This document shows positions 52,514 through 62,219 of a stretch of 64,000 nucleotides of DNA, piece by piece; position 1 is the stretch's first letter; the number at the start of each line of letters is the position of its first letter. Location: contig DUBE01000055.1 in the NCBI GenBank assembly GCA_012960475.1, forward strand, positions 149,354-213,353, written 5' to 3'. This DNA is from Planctomycetota bacterium (GTDB lineage Bacteria; Planctomycetota; UBA1135; GCA-002686595). Position numbers and translations under genes: made by a program. Under the pieces are notes generated by a model. It was not told the origin of the DNA, ran no database searches, and saw nothing but the letters and a program-made list of their open reading frames with translations.

Positions 52514-52529
52514 TGGTAGAGTCATTGAG
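52514..52529 (+). promoter_or_regulatory. Extended -10 element of a possible leaderless promoter
   Basis: TGG (52514-52516) then TAGAGT (52517-52522), followed seven bases later by ATG 52530. It suggests a leaderless transcript for the PafA-like phosphatase, independent of the broken glycosyltransferase upstream. Confidence 0.4.
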
Positions 52530-54173
52530 ATGATAGGTGCTTCACTCCTGCTGGCATTGCTCCAGGGCCCGCAGCCGGCTCAGGAAGCTCCCCCTGTACC
52601 CCGTCTGGTGGTGCTGATCTGCGTAGACCAGCTGCGCGAGAACCAGCTCGATCGCCTTTCTCCGGTTCTGACCGGGGGCTTGCATCGTTTGCTTGAAGAG
52701 GGCCAGCGCTTTCGCGGAGCCCGGCTGGGTTACTTGATCACGGAAACCGGGCCGGGGCATGTGACCCTGGGCAGCGGTTGCTTGCCCGACAAGAGCGGTG
52801 TGATTGCCAATCAGTGGCGCGTGCGCGGGAACAAGAAATTGGTCTATTGCGTGGGGGGTCCCTCCAGCAGACTCGGTGTGGGTGGGCCTTTTGAGGCCAG
52901 TGGTCGCGATGCCACCAACCTTCGGCGCCCGGCATTGGGAGAGATCTTGGGTCAGCGTTGGCCCAACTCCAAGGTGATCGCGATTTCGGGCAAGGATCGA
53001 GGAGCCATTGGCCTTGGAGGTCGCACCGCAGACGCATGTCTTTGGTGGGACAAGGGAGGCAGGGGTTGGGTCACCAGCACCGCCTTTGCCGAGTCTCTGC
53101 CCCCCTGGGCCGCTGCAGCCTCCCGGGGCTGGGTGCATCAGGCCGCGGGCTGGACTTGGAATGTGAGCTTCGATGCCAAAGCGCCTCCTCCGGGAACTCA
53201 AGCGGATCAAAGGACGGGCGAGGTGCCCCTGCCCGGAGGCGACGGGACCTTGCCCTGGTCCCTGCCGCAGCCCGCAGACCGTAGTGACAGTAAGGAGCGC
53301 GCCATGCTGGCGGGTCGTGTGTACGCCGTGCCCCTGCTCGACGCCCTGGCCCTGCAGTTGGGTCTCGAAGCCCTGCAGGCAGAGGATTTGGGCCTGGATG
53401 GAGCTCCGGATCTATTGTGTCTTGCTCTCTCAAGTTGCGATTCCGTGGGACACCGTTTTGGTCCCAAGAGTAGAGAGGTCAGTGATCTGTTGCTGCGCCT
53501 GGATCGTGGTCTTGGGGTGATGTTTGATCTGCTCGATCGTCGTTTGGGAGCGGATGGTTGGGTCGCTTGTCTTTCCGCGGACCACGGTGTTCTGGATTTG
53601 CCCGAGCAGCGTGTGGCGGAGGGCTTGCCGGGGCTGCGGGTTGGCAGCGGGGAGCTCGGACGGCTGCGCGGAGTCCTGCGCGATCATCTGAAGGAGACGC
53701 TCAAGTCCAGTTGCAAATTGACCGTCGTGGGTCACGCTGTCTGGATGAATGCGGACGATGTGCGTGCTGCTGGCGGTGATCTTGATCAGGTGCGCAGGCA
53801 GTTGGCAGAACTCGTGCGTGAGCATGCTCCCTGGGCTGATCTGGTCTTCACCAATGAGGAACTCACGGCCCATGGAGCGACGGGGATTTTGGGCCTGGCC
53901 CAGGCGTCGTTCCAGGAGTCCACCGCTCCGGATCTCTTGATTCACGCACAGCCCGGAACTCTCCTCGGTCTATCCCGGGGAACCAGTCACGGCAGTGCTC
54001 ATGAGTACGATCGCAGCGTGCCTTTGATCTTCATGGGAACTCCCTTCACCCCTGGGGAACACACAAGGTCAGCGGGACCCGAAGACGCGGTGCCGACCTT
54101 GTTGCGGGCTCTTGGTTGGACAGCCCAGGAAATCGAGGCACTCGGCTTCGACGGTCAGTCACTCTTGCCTTGA
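52530..54173 (+). CDS. PafA-like alkaline phosphatase / phosphodiesterase family protein
   Basis: A 547-residue protein from ATG 52530 with a short signal peptide (ASLLLALLQGPQPAQ). It belongs to the alkaline-phosphatase superfamily in the type I phosphodiesterase/nucleotide pyrophosphatase branch. RLVVLICVDQLRENQ carries the first metal Asp, and the nucleophile is T79 in TETGPGHVTLGSGCLPDKSGVIANQW. SSCDSVGHRFGPKS provides Asp and His ligands, then SADHGVLD, and near the C terminus GTSHGSAHEYD holds the last His. The closest recognisable form is the calcium/zinc phosphomonoesterase PafA, so it probably releases phosphate from organic monoesters in the periplasm. Confidence 0.87.
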   Translation: MIGASLLLALLQGPQPAQEAPPVPRLVVLICVDQLRENQLDRLSPVLTGGLHRLLEEGQRFRGARLGYLITETGPGHVTLGSGCLPDKSGVIANQWRVRGNKKLVYCVGGPSSRLGVGGPFEASGRDATNLRRPALGEILGQRWPNSKVIAISGKDRGAIGLGGRTADACLWWDKGGRGWVTSTAFAESLPPWAAAASRGWVHQAAGWTWNVSFDAKAPPPGTQADQRTGEVPLPGGDGTLPWSLPQPADRSDSKERAMLAGRVYAVPLLDALALQLGLEALQAEDLGLDGAPDLLCLALSSCDSVGHRFGPKSREVSDLLLRLDRGLGVMFDLLDRRLGADGWVACLSADHGVLDLPEQRVAEGLPGLRVGSGELGRLRGVLRDHLKETLKSSCKLTVVGHAVWMNADDVRAAGGDLDQVRRQLAELVREHAPWADLVFTNEELTAHGATGILGLAQASFQESTAPDLLIHAQPGTLLGLSRGTSHGSAHEYDRSVPLIFMGTPFTPGEHTRSAGPEDAVPTLLRALGWTAQEIEALGFDGQSLLP

Positions 54174-54174
54174 G

Positions 54175-54999
54175 CTAGCGTTCGAGGGCGGCGTGCAGAT
54201 TCAGCAATTCATCCACCATCCCCGGAAAGTTGTCGATTTGCATCATGTTCGCCCCGTCCGAGGGAGAGCTGTCCGGGTCCGGGTGAACTTCGAAGAAGAA
54301 CCCATGCACGCTGCCCGTGGCCATGGCGGCGCGCGCCAGGACGGGGGCCAGAGTGCGATCACCACCCGTAGCGGTGCCGCGGCTGCCAGGCTCTTGCACT
54401 GAGTGTGTGGCGTCAAAAATCACCAGATGATTGGTGGCTGCCATGTGCCGGAAGCCGGTCATGTCCACCACCAAACGGCCGTAGCCAAAGCTGGTTCCGC
54501 GCTCGGTTAGCAGTACATCTTCACAACCCGAGTCGGTGAGCTTGTTGGCTACGTTGCCCATGTCCCAAGGGGCCATGAACTGTCCCTTCTTCACATTCAC
54601 CGCGCGGCCGGTCTTGGCGGCGGCGACCAGCAAATCGGTTTGGCGGCATAGAAACGCCGGGATCTGCAAGATGTCCACTGTCTCTGCCGCCATCGCGCAC
54701 TGGCCGGGCTCGTGCACATCGGTGATCACGGGCATCTGGAACTCCTTGCGTACCTCAGCCAGCCACTCAAGGCCCTGTTCCATGCCGATTCCCCGGCCGC
54801 CCTTGATTGATGAACGGTTGGCCTTGTCGAAGCTGGCCTTGAAGACAATCGTGGTTTCGGACTCGCGCGCCAGATTCGCCAGGCGGCCGGCGATCTCAAA
54901 AGTCAGCTCGCGGTTTTCCAGCACACAGGGCCCCGCCAGGAAAAATGGCCGGGTGGTGGTCAGAGAGTGTGATCCAAGTTGGACTTCGGGGTTCTGCAT
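54175..54999 (-). CDS. kdsA: 3-deoxy-8-phosphooctulonate (KDO-8-phosphate) synthase
   Basis: A 274-residue KdsA. Key segments are FFLAGPCVLENRELTFEIA with C25, VFKASFDKANRSSIKGGRGIGMEQGLEWLAEV, PVITDVHEPGQC, LQIPAFLCRQTDLLVAAAKTGRAVNVKKGQFMAPWDM and RGTSFGYGRLVVDM. The Cys in AGPC marks the metal-dependent class; the metal-independent E. coli type has Asn there. It condenses arabinose-5-phosphate with phosphoenolpyruvate to make the Kdo precursor of lipopolysaccharide. It converges with the phosphatase gene; the two stop codons are one base apart. Confidence 0.96.
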   Translation of the reverse strand: MQNPEVQLGSHSLTTTRPFFLAGPCVLENRELTFEIAGRLANLARESETTIVFKASFDKANRSSIKGGRGIGMEQGLEWLAEVRKEFQMPVITDVHEPGQCAMAAETVDILQIPAFLCRQTDLLVAAAKTGRAVNVKKGQFMAPWDMGNVANKLTDSGCEDVLLTERGTSFGYGRLVVDMTGFRHMAATNHLVIFDATHSVQEPGSRGTATGGDRTLAPVLARAAMATGSVHGFFFEVHPDPDSSPSDGANMMQIDNFPGMVDELLNLHAALER

Positions 55000-55111
55000 G
55001 GCGGGGTCTGAGGGCTGCTGGGGGCCTGGCGGGGGAGAGGTTGAGGCGTCAGGGTCTCCTGCCCAAGACCCGATCGGCTCGATCCTACTTCCCAGACCTC
55101 ATCCTACCGCA

Positions 55112-55148
55112 TTGCCCGGGCTCAAGCTCAGACCCTAAGATCAGCCCC
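55112..55148 (+). promoter_or_regulatory. Promoter of a leaderless transcript
   Basis: TTGCCC (55112-55117) and TAAGAT (55136-55141) with an 18-base spacer; the GTG start is at 55149, seven bases after the -10 box. This is the only one of the leaderless cases with a good -35 box as well. Confidence 0.5.
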
Positions 55149-56105
55149 GTGGACGGCACATTGATCTTTGGGGGTACAGGTTTCTTGGGGGCCCATGTGG
55201 CTGCGCACTGTCTGGCGCATTCCCGGCGCGATGCGACCTTTGCCAGGCCCCTGGGATCTGTGGTCTGGGCCGTTGGCCGGGATGTGAGCGCTGTGCCGCG
55301 CTTTGGCAATCCACGGGATGGGGTCGAGTTCTTGATTCGGGATCTGGAGCCAGAGGGCGCGGCCCGCGTACTCTTGGAAGAACTCAAGCCCAAGCGCGTG
55401 TTGCTGCTGGCGGCCCTGTCCCGTGTGCGCGATTGCGAAGAGCGATCCGAACTTGCGGAACGCATGAATGTGGACCTGCCCCGGGAAGTGGCCAAGTGGT
55501 GCGGGCAGCGAGGCGCTCGCTTGATCCATGTGTCCAGCGATCTTGTTTTTGGTGCGGATTTGCCGCCTGTGGATGGTTTCCGCGAAGAGGACATGCCCGC
55601 TCCGGTTTCCCGCTATGGAGACACCAAGGCCCGAGGCGAGCATGGGGTTCTGCACGCCGCTCCCGCCGCTTTGGTGGTGCGCTTGCCCTTGCTCTATGGG
55701 GACTCCGGCGGCCGGGGTCTGGGAGCCAGCGATTCCCTCTTGGTGGCGGTTGACCAGGGCGCGAATCCGCCTTTGTTCACGGACGAATACCGAACGCCTC
55801 TTGAGGTCTCCCAGGTCGCCGCGGCCTTGGTGGAATTGCTCGGCCGCAACGACACGGGGCTCTTGCATCTGGCGGGGCCCGAGCGGCTCACGCGCCATGA
55901 GCTGGGTTTGGTCGTCTTAGAGACTCATGGGTTGAGTCCGGATGAGGCAGCGGGCTCTGTACGCCGGGCTCTGCAGGGGGATTTGGACACGGGGGGGCCG
56001 CGTGCAGGGGACACGAGCCTCTGTGGCAAGCGTGCCCGAGGGCGGCTGGAGAGTCCCCTCGATGGTCCCCGTGAGGCGCTGGCCAAGGCACACCGAAGCG
56101 CCTGA
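55149..56105 (+). CDS. SDR-family sugar-nucleotide reductase/epimerase (RmlD-like)
   Basis: A 318-residue extended SDR starting at GTG 55149. The nucleotide-binding motif GGTGFLGAHVAAHCL is at the extreme N terminus. Later come LLLAALSRVRDCEE, LIHVSSDLVFGADLPPVDGFREEDMPAPVSRYGDTKARGE with the YxxxK pair (Y in SRYG, K in DTKA), and VRLPLLYG. The layout, especially SSDLVFG followed by P-V-S-x-Y-G-x-x-K, is that of dTDP-4-dehydrorhamnose reductases and related enzymes. The substrate is uncertain. The C terminus is a low-complexity Gly/Arg/Asp tail. Confidence 0.85.
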   Translation: MDGTLIFGGTGFLGAHVAAHCLAHSRRDATFARPLGSVVWAVGRDVSAVPRFGNPRDGVEFLIRDLEPEGAARVLLEELKPKRVLLLAALSRVRDCEERSELAERMNVDLPREVAKWCGQRGARLIHVSSDLVFGADLPPVDGFREEDMPAPVSRYGDTKARGEHGVLHAAPAALVVRLPLLYGDSGGRGLGASDSLLVAVDQGANPPLFTDEYRTPLEVSQVAAALVELLGRNDTGLLHLAGPERLTRHELGLVVLETHGLSPDEAAGSVRRALQGDLDTGGPRAGDTSLCGKRARGRLESPLDGPREALAKAHRSA

Positions 56106-56222
56106 CTTCGGCACCTGGTGGGATTCAATCGGGGCTTCGAGTGGCTCCCCACTTGACCCTGCAAGGGGCAGCGGTTGAAGTGGGCGAATGCTGGCCTCCT
56201 TTGGGCTGACACGCACCCAATC

Positions 56223-58889
56223 ATGGACCTATCCACACGCTTTGAGCCCAGCGAGATCGAGCAGGATCTCTACGACCGTTGGGAGGCCTCCGGCGCTTTC
56301 ACACCTCCAGTGGACGGCGATCCCGATGCCAAGACTTTCACGGTCATGATCCCGCCGCCGAATGTGACGGGAGTGCTGCACATGGGACACGCCCTGAACG
56401 GCACGATTCAGGATGTGGTGATTCGCCATCGCCGCAAGCTGGGCTATCAGACCCTGTGGGTGCCGGGCACCGACCATGCGGGCATCGCCACCCAGGCGGT
56501 GGTTGAGAAACGCCTCTTTGCGGAACAACAAAAGACCCGCAAAGACGTGGGTCGAGAAGAGTTTCTGCGCCAGATCTGGGAGTGGAAAGAAACCCACGGC
56601 AACATGATCCTGCGCCAATTCCGGAGCCTCGGTTGCTCCTGTGATTGGACCCGTACCGCCTTCACCATGGACGAGAGCTTGTCCAAGGCTGTGCGTACTG
56701 CATTTGCCGAGCTTTGGCAGCGCGACTTGATCTATCGAGGTGCGCGCCTGGTCAACTGGGATTGCACCTTGCAGACTGCGGTCTCAGACGACGAGATCGA
56801 ATACGAGTCCCGCAAGGGCAAGCTCTGGCACCTTCGCTATCCCCTCACGGGCAGCGATGGTTGCCTGGTGGTGGCCACCACTCGGCCAGAGACCATGCTG
56901 GGGGACACCGGGGTGGCGGTTCACCCTGACGACGAGCGCTACAAGCATCTCGTGGGCAGCACCTTGCGCTTGCCCCTGGTGGATCGTGAGATTCCCATCG
57001 TTGCGGACGAGAGTGTCGATCCCGAATATGGCAGCGGCGCGGTCAAGATCACGCCGGGCCATGACCCGGCCGACTACGAGCGTGGTAAGCGCCACAATCT
57101 GCCGATCATCAACATCCTGGAGAAGGATGGTCGCATCAACGAGAATGGCGGGTCCTTCTGTGGCCTCCCGCGAGAGGAAGCCCGCAAGAAGGTCGTGGCA
57201 GCCTTCGAGGAACTGGGCCTGCTCGAAAAAGTCGAGACCATCACCCACAACATCTCCCTCTCTGATCGTTCCAAGTCGCCGATCGAGCCCCTGGTCAGCG
57301 AACAGTGGTTCGTGAAAATGGGACCTATGGCCGAGCCCGCAATCAAAGCCTTGAAGGAGGGGACTTTGGAGTTCCGGCCCGAGCGCTGGGGCAAGGTCTA
57401 TCTGCACTGGCTCGAAAACGTGCAGGACTGGTGCATCTCGCGTCAGCTTTGGTGGGGCCACCAGATCCCAGTGTGGTATGACGAGGACGACGTGCCCGCG
57501 GTTTCGGTCACTGACCTGGAAATCGGTTCCGCACACCCCACTACGGGCAAGCGGATCGTGCGCCAGGATCCCGACGTGCTTGACACCTGGGCCTCTTCCT
57601 GGCTGTGGCCTATTGCGACGCTGGGCTGGCCCGATCAGACCTCGTCGGATCTTGCGCGTTTCTATCCCACCCAGTTTCTGTGCACCGCTTCTGAGATCAT
57701 CTATCTGTGGGTGGCGCGCATGGTCATGGCAGGTTACGCCTTCATGCCCGAGGAAATGGGGGAGCAACGCAGTCCATTCCGCACCGTCTACATTCACGCC
57801 ACGGTACTCGACGCCAAGGGCAAGCGCATGAGCAAGTCTGCGGGCAACGGGATCGATCCCTTGGACATGATGCAGCAATACGGGGCGGACGCTGTCCGGT
57901 TCAGCCTGTTGCTCTTGACAAAGGAGGGCCAGGATGTACGCCTTTCTCCGGATCGCTTCGACCAGGGTAGTCGCTTCTGCAACAAGGTCTGGAACGCTGC
58001 GCGCTTCGTGATGCTGAACCTGGGCGGGGAGCGTACCGAGGTGACCGAGGCCCTGGAGGACCGCTGGATTCGTTCCGCTCTGGCGCGCGTACGTGAGGAG
58101 GTGTCCACCTGCCTTGAGGAGTACCGTTTCAACGAAGCCGCTGCTGCTCTCTATCGTTTCGTCTGGAACGATTTCTGCGACTGGTATCTGGAACTGGCCA
58201 AGAGCCGCCTGACCGAGGAAGACGGTCCAGGGTCCGCAGCCGTGCGGGGAACCCTGGTGCGGGTGTTGACCGATACATTGGGTCTCTTGCATCCCTTCAC
58301 TCCGTTCCTCTCCGAGAAGCTCTTCGAAGCTCTGCACGAAGTCACAGGCTCTGCCTCCCCCGGCATGTTGATCCAGACCCCATGGCCCGATGGAGAGGGG
58401 CTCGTAATCGATGAGGCTGCAGAACATGAGCTCCGACTCTTGCAGGAGGCAGTGACTGCTGTACGTCGGGTGCGTGCTTTGACCATGGTGGGGGAGCGCG
58501 TGCCCCTGGTGGCTCACATCGCCGCCCCTCGGGAAGCCGACCGCGAGATCCTTGCCGCGCTCTCTGAACGCATTTGTCCCTTGGCCCTTCTGTCCGAGTT
58601 GCACATTGCCGAAACAGTCCAGCGGCCCCCTGCTAGTGCCGTCAGCGTGGGCCCCGGCTTCGAGGTCATCGTGCCCCTCTCCGATGATGTGGACTTTGAC
58701 AAGCTCAAGACCGTACTCGCTGGCCGCCACAAGAAGGTGGAGCAAGGCCTGATGTCTATTGACAAGAAACTCAACAACCAGGGTTTCTTGCGTGGCGCTG
58801 ATCCAGAAATCATCGAGAGCGAAAAGGCCCGTCGGGCGGAACTGGAACTGGAGCGCGACCTGCTGGCCCGCAACCTGGCCGGGATCTAG
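56223..58889 (+). CDS. valS: Valyl-tRNA synthetase
   Basis: An 888-residue class I synthetase of normal length. ATG 56223 is chosen; the frame is open 48 bases upstream, but ValRS usually starts with a short acidic sequence as here. The HIGH motif is HMGHALNG (near residue 54), and KMSKS is GKRMSKSAGNGIDPLDM (near 532). The editing domain region (TTRPETMLGDTGVAVHPDDERY) and the C-terminal coiled coil (KLKTVLAGRHKKVEQG, KARRAELELERDLLARNL) are present. It charges tRNA-Val. Confidence 0.98.
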   Translation: MDLSTRFEPSEIEQDLYDRWEASGAFTPPVDGDPDAKTFTVMIPPPNVTGVLHMGHALNGTIQDVVIRHRRKLGYQTLWVPGTDHAGIATQAVVEKRLFAEQQKTRKDVGREEFLRQIWEWKETHGNMILRQFRSLGCSCDWTRTAFTMDESLSKAVRTAFAELWQRDLIYRGARLVNWDCTLQTAVSDDEIEYESRKGKLWHLRYPLTGSDGCLVVATTRPETMLGDTGVAVHPDDERYKHLVGSTLRLPLVDREIPIVADESVDPEYGSGAVKITPGHDPADYERGKRHNLPIINILEKDGRINENGGSFCGLPREEARKKVVAAFEELGLLEKVETITHNISLSDRSKSPIEPLVSEQWFVKMGPMAEPAIKALKEGTLEFRPERWGKVYLHWLENVQDWCISRQLWWGHQIPVWYDEDDVPAVSVTDLEIGSAHPTTGKRIVRQDPDVLDTWASSWLWPIATLGWPDQTSSDLARFYPTQFLCTASEIIYLWVARMVMAGYAFMPEEMGEQRSPFRTVYIHATVLDAKGKRMSKSAGNGIDPLDMMQQYGADAVRFSLLLLTKEGQDVRLSPDRFDQGSRFCNKVWNAARFVMLNLGGERTEVTEALEDRWIRSALARVREEVSTCLEEYRFNEAAAALYRFVWNDFCDWYLELAKSRLTEEDGPGSAAVRGTLVRVLTDTLGLLHPFTPFLSEKLFEALHEVTGSASPGMLIQTPWPDGEGLVIDEAAEHELRLLQEAVTAVRRVRALTMVGERVPLVAHIAAPREADREILAALSERICPLALLSELHIAETVQRPPASAVSVGPGFEVIVPLSDDVDFDKLKTVLAGRHKKVEQGLMSIDKKLNNQGFLRGADPEIIESEKARRAELELERDLLARNLAGI

Positions 58890-58898
58890 AAGTTGGCC

Positions 58899-60344
58899 CT
58901 AGAGCAGCGGGCTCAAGATGCCCGCTGCGTTCTGTCCCAGGCGCCGAAGTCGGCTGCGGCTTGCCCAGGCAGCAGCTTTGATTGGTTCGCAGCGGTCCAA
59001 GTAGGTCTGTTGCAACAGTCGAAGATGGCTGGCGAAATCCGAGTCGTAGACCAGAGTCGAGACTTCGAAGTTGATCTCGAAGGAGCGTCGGTCGATGTTC
59101 GCGCTGCCCACATGGGCCAGGCGTCGGTCCACGGTCATGGTCTTGGCGTGCAGGAGTCCACCGACGAATTCGTGGATCTCGACGCCGGCATCGAGTAGGG
59201 GCTCATAGAAACTGCGGCTGGCAGCGGCCACCAGGAACGAGTCGCCGGCGGAGGGCAGGATCAGGCGTACAGAGATGTCTCGGCGCGCGGCGGTGCAGAG
59301 CGCCGCCAGGGTGCCTTCGTCGGGCACAAAATAGGGGGTGGTCAAGATCACCTCTTCCCTGGCCATGTGGATCATGGCCTGCAGGATCTGTACCAGGGCA
59401 CCGTTTTCCGAGTTGGGGCCAGTGCCCATGATTTGGGCTATGACCCCGTCAGGAGCGGGGCAGGGAACTCCAACCGCGGGTTGAATGGCCTCCCCCGCAT
59501 CGAGCTGCCAGTCCTCGCAGAAGAGCTGCTCCAAGTCCGTCACCGCTGGCCCCTGCATGCGCAGCATGCAATCGATCCAGGGGGCATGGGCGCGCTTGGG
59601 AGCAAAGTCCGCGTCGGCGATGTTTTGGGATCCAACCCAGGCGCTTTCGTTGTCCACAATGGTGATCTTGCGATGGTTGCGCATGTCGATGCGCCCGGTG
59701 AGTACCGGCGGGAAGGGAGGTTCCAGGGCAGGCATCACCTTGGCGCCGGCGGCTTCCATCAGGGCCTGCAGTTTGCCCCCGAGCATGTCCCGAGCCCCAA
59801 GGGCATCGGCCAGTATGCGGCAGGCGACTCCGCGCCGCGCTGCTCGGGCAACAGCCTTGGCCATACTCTGGCCGGCCGAGTCTTCCAGCCAGATGTAGGT
59901 CAGAATGTGCACCGTGCGCTGGGCGCGGTCGATGTCATCAATCATTCCTTGAATCACATCTTCCGAGTCGGGCACCAAGCGCATCAGATTCCCTGGTCTG
60001 GGGTCAGTACGACACACCGCCCAACCCAAGTGCGCCAGTGGCTGATCCATGTGTGTCAGCAGCGCTTCCTTCTGTTGTGCCCAAAAGGGCTTCATACGTT
60101 CGCGTAGCTCCGCTTGAATGATCCCATGGCGTTCCTTGCGCGCCCGCCCCATGCGAACCTCGCCAAACAAGAACCAAAGGGTGATTCCGATTACCGGCAA
60201 GAGCAGGATCACCAGGATCCATGCAAGCGAAGAAGCCTGGCGTCGCTGTGGCCGCAGCAGAACTGCCCCGCTGAGGATTACCTGCACAACGAGCAAACCA
60301 AGCAGCATGGCCGTTGGCCAACCTAGTTCATCAGGTATGGGCAT
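58899..60344 (-). CDS. cls: Cardiolipin synthase (phospholipase D type)
   Basis: A 481-residue protein from ATG 60344. Two N-terminal transmembrane helices (WPTAMLLGLLVVQVILSGAVLL and LAWILVILLLPVIGITLWFLFG) precede two HKD motifs: HRKITIVDNESAWVGSQN (H-x-K, about residue 218) and HAKTMTVDRRLAHVGSANID (about residue 398). DSAGQSMAKAVARAARRGVACRIL and EVILTTPYFVPDEGTLAAL are family features. It joins two phosphatidylglycerols (or PG with another phospholipid) into cardiolipin at the inner membrane. It converges with valS, whose stop lies 10 bases away. Confidence 0.95.
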   Translation of the reverse strand: MPIPDELGWPTAMLLGLLVVQVILSGAVLLRPQRRQASSLAWILVILLLPVIGITLWFLFGEVRMGRARKERHGIIQAELRERMKPFWAQQKEALLTHMDQPLAHLGWAVCRTDPRPGNLMRLVPDSEDVIQGMIDDIDRAQRTVHILTYIWLEDSAGQSMAKAVARAARRGVACRILADALGARDMLGGKLQALMEAAGAKVMPALEPPFPPVLTGRIDMRNHRKITIVDNESAWVGSQNIADADFAPKRAHAPWIDCMLRMQGPAVTDLEQLFCEDWQLDAGEAIQPAVGVPCPAPDGVIAQIMGTGPNSENGALVQILQAMIHMAREEVILTTPYFVPDEGTLAALCTAARRDISVRLILPSAGDSFLVAAASRSFYEPLLDAGVEIHEFVGGLLHAKTMTVDRRLAHVGSANIDRRSFEINFEVSTLVYDSDFASHLRLLQQTYLDRCEPIKAAAWASRSRLRRLGQNAAGILSPLL

Positions 60345-60785
60345 TGGAGCGTGCAGGATAGATGCTCAAGATGGTTTGCGCAGAGACGAGGCTGCCAAGT
60401 GTCATCGAGTCTACCCTTCGAAAGGCCAGAGGGGCTGATTCTGGACTTCATTTGAGGGGGGCCTGTTCTTTCCACCAGCAGTCTGAGGTGAACTCGGCCC
60501 TCTCCCTTTGGCTCGCATGCGTAATCACTGCCATGGCCATGTTCTTTAAGAAGTGCAAGGACCGGTCCCCATATCTGGCTGGCGACAACCTCTGGTCGTT
60601 GGGCCTGATCTTCTGTGGTGGAGGGGGTGCCGCCTTCCTCCCGCGTTCGACTTCGGACTCGGAACTTCCACGGGCGCCCCTGGGTCAAGCGTGTTCCGAA
60701 GACAGATACGAAATGGCAGTGGCCTTGTTGTGGCTGCGAGGCGCAGGGGCTAAATCTGAATCCCGATCCCAGAGGCGCCCTGCGG
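60345..60785. other. Non-coding gap between two convergent-facing minus-strand genes
   Basis: About 441 bases upstream of cls and downstream of the hydrolase fusion. A frame of about 170 codons crosses it on the plus strand but shows no known domain, runs into the following gene, and lacks coding character. Possible -10 TATCCT (minus strand, 60360-60355) precedes cls by ten bases. I see nothing else. Confidence 0.4.
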
Positions 60786-62219
60786 CTACTTTCTTGAGAG
60801 TACAGCCCTACGCAGGGAGCGTGCCGCTTGGATGGCTACGAAATGGTCACCGTCAGAGTTCAGGTGCACACCGTCCCGGGTCAGAATAGAATGCTCCAGG
60901 CCTTTTGGATTGAAGAGCAGCAGATGTTGATGGAAGGCTTGGCTCAAGTCGCACAGGGTCGCGCCGGTTTCAATGGCCACCTGCCTGGAAATGGCGGCGT
61001 ACTCTTCCAGCATGGCATCCAGTCCATTCGAGCCTTGAGCTTTTTCACCGATCACGCTCGGGGTGGTGAGGACCACCGTGACTCCTGCGCTGTTGAGGCG
61101 AGTGATCAAGTCTCGTAACCCATTTTTGAATACATCCGGCGGAGTTCCCTTGCCGCTTTTTGAGTGCCACACGTCGTTGATTCCAATGTAGATGTACACG
61201 AGCGTAGCTTGCTTGTGAATGACATCCGCTTCGAAGCGCTTGAGCAGGTCGGGCACCTTGTGTCCACTAATGCCAGCTGGGATGACTTGCACATCAGGAC
61301 GCGCATCCCGGAGAACTGTGCGCAAGAGGTCTACAAATCCGCCGCTCGAGTTTCCCGCCTGGGTGATGGAGTCACCCAAGAATGCAATGCGTTCATCAGG
61401 CCGCAGACTCTGGGCCAGCAGCTTGGCCGTGGCCACTTGGATCCCTGCTGGATCTCGCCTGGCAGCAAAGAGGTCATCCAAACACCCACCAGGCCCATAG
61501 GCGTTATCCCAGGAGTTGTGCCCCACGCCTGGGACCTCTGTGTACTGCACGCCGAGCTCCAGCCCACCCAGGGCCTTGATCATTGCCCGGGAACGCTCAA
61601 CGGAAACCTCGGAGTCCGCATCCCCGTGCCAAACCATGAGGGGCAGGCCCGCCAAGCGGTGTGCTTGGCTGGGGTCACTTCCTCCACAAACCGGAGCAAC
61701 CGCGCTAAACACATCCGGAAACCGCAGGGCCAGGTCCCACGTCCCCGCGCCTCCCATGGAAAGCCCCGTGAGCGCCATGCGGTTCAAATCAATGGGGTGC
61801 TCACGGATGACCTCCGCAAGGCACCTAATAGCGCCCCGCAGGGCTTCGGTGGGCTCGGGATCCTGGGTAAAGCTATCCGTGTGCAAGCTGTCGGGGTTGG
61901 CCCATGAATCTTCAGGAGGGCACTGGGGCGCCAGCACATAAGCCCCAAAACGCCGGGCCAATTCTGGTTGTGCCATGCGTGCGGGGAAGTGTGCCTTTTG
62001 AATCTCGTTGTCGGTCCCGCATTCCCCGATGCCGTGCAGGAACAGCACCAAGGGATAACTTCTGTCCTCCAGTACTTCGAGTGGCGGCAGCAATAGGTAG
62101 GGATAGGTCTTTCCCTCCAGCTGGACTTGGCCCTTCAAGAAGGTCGGCGAGGATTGTTGAGGTTGGGGCTCTTGGTGGTTGGGCGCAAGCATCAGGCAAC
62201 AGGCTAGGATGGGGATCAT
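60786..62219 (-). CDS. Fused alpha/beta-hydrolase and SGNH-esterase
   Basis: A 477-residue secreted protein from ATG 62219 with a short signal peptide (MIPILACCLMLAPNHQ). Domain 1 (residues about 30-260) is an alpha/beta hydrolase of the PHB-depolymerase/carboxylesterase type: LVLFLHGIGECGTD (oxyanion loop), GLSMGGAGTW (nucleophile elbow) and VWHGDADSEV with the acid. VPGVGHNSWDNAY carries the His. Domain 2 (about 270-477) is an SGNH/GDSL hydrolase: FLGDSITQAG (block I), YIYIGINDVWH (block III, G-x-N-D), and DGVHLNSDGD (block V, D-x-x-H). Both catalytic sets are intact. It probably deacylates polysaccharides such as pectin or xylan. The leaderless promoter is noted separately. Confidence 0.9.
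   Translation of the reverse strand: MIPILACCLMLAPNHQEPQPQQSSPTFLKGQVQLEGKTYPYLLLPPLEVLEDRSYPLVLFLHGIGECGTDNEIQKAHFPARMAQPELARRFGAYVLAPQCPPEDSWANPDSLHTDSFTQDPEPTEALRGAIRCLAEVIREHPIDLNRMALTGLSMGGAGTWDLALRFPDVFSAVAPVCGGSDPSQAHRLAGLPLMVWHGDADSEVSVERSRAMIKALGGLELGVQYTEVPGVGHNSWDNAYGPGGCLDDLFAARRDPAGIQVATAKLLAQSLRPDERIAFLGDSITQAGNSSGGFVDLLRTVLRDARPDVQVIPAGISGHKVPDLLKRFEADVIHKQATLVYIYIGINDVWHSKSGKGTPPDVFKNGLRDLITRLNSAGVTVVLTTPSVIGEKAQGSNGLDAMLEEYAAISRQVAIETGATLCDLSQAFHQHLLLFNPKGLEHSILTRDGVHLNSDGDHFVAIQAARSLRRAVLSRK

Noticed and set aside
56784-58745. A 653-codon open frame on the minus strand
   Set aside because: It lies wholly antisense within valS, lacks any domain, and is a by-product of high GC content and codon bias.
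60362-60889. Plus-strand frame of 175 codons
   Set aside because: It has no domain, no ribosome binding site, and overlaps the end of the confirmed minus-strand hydrolase.
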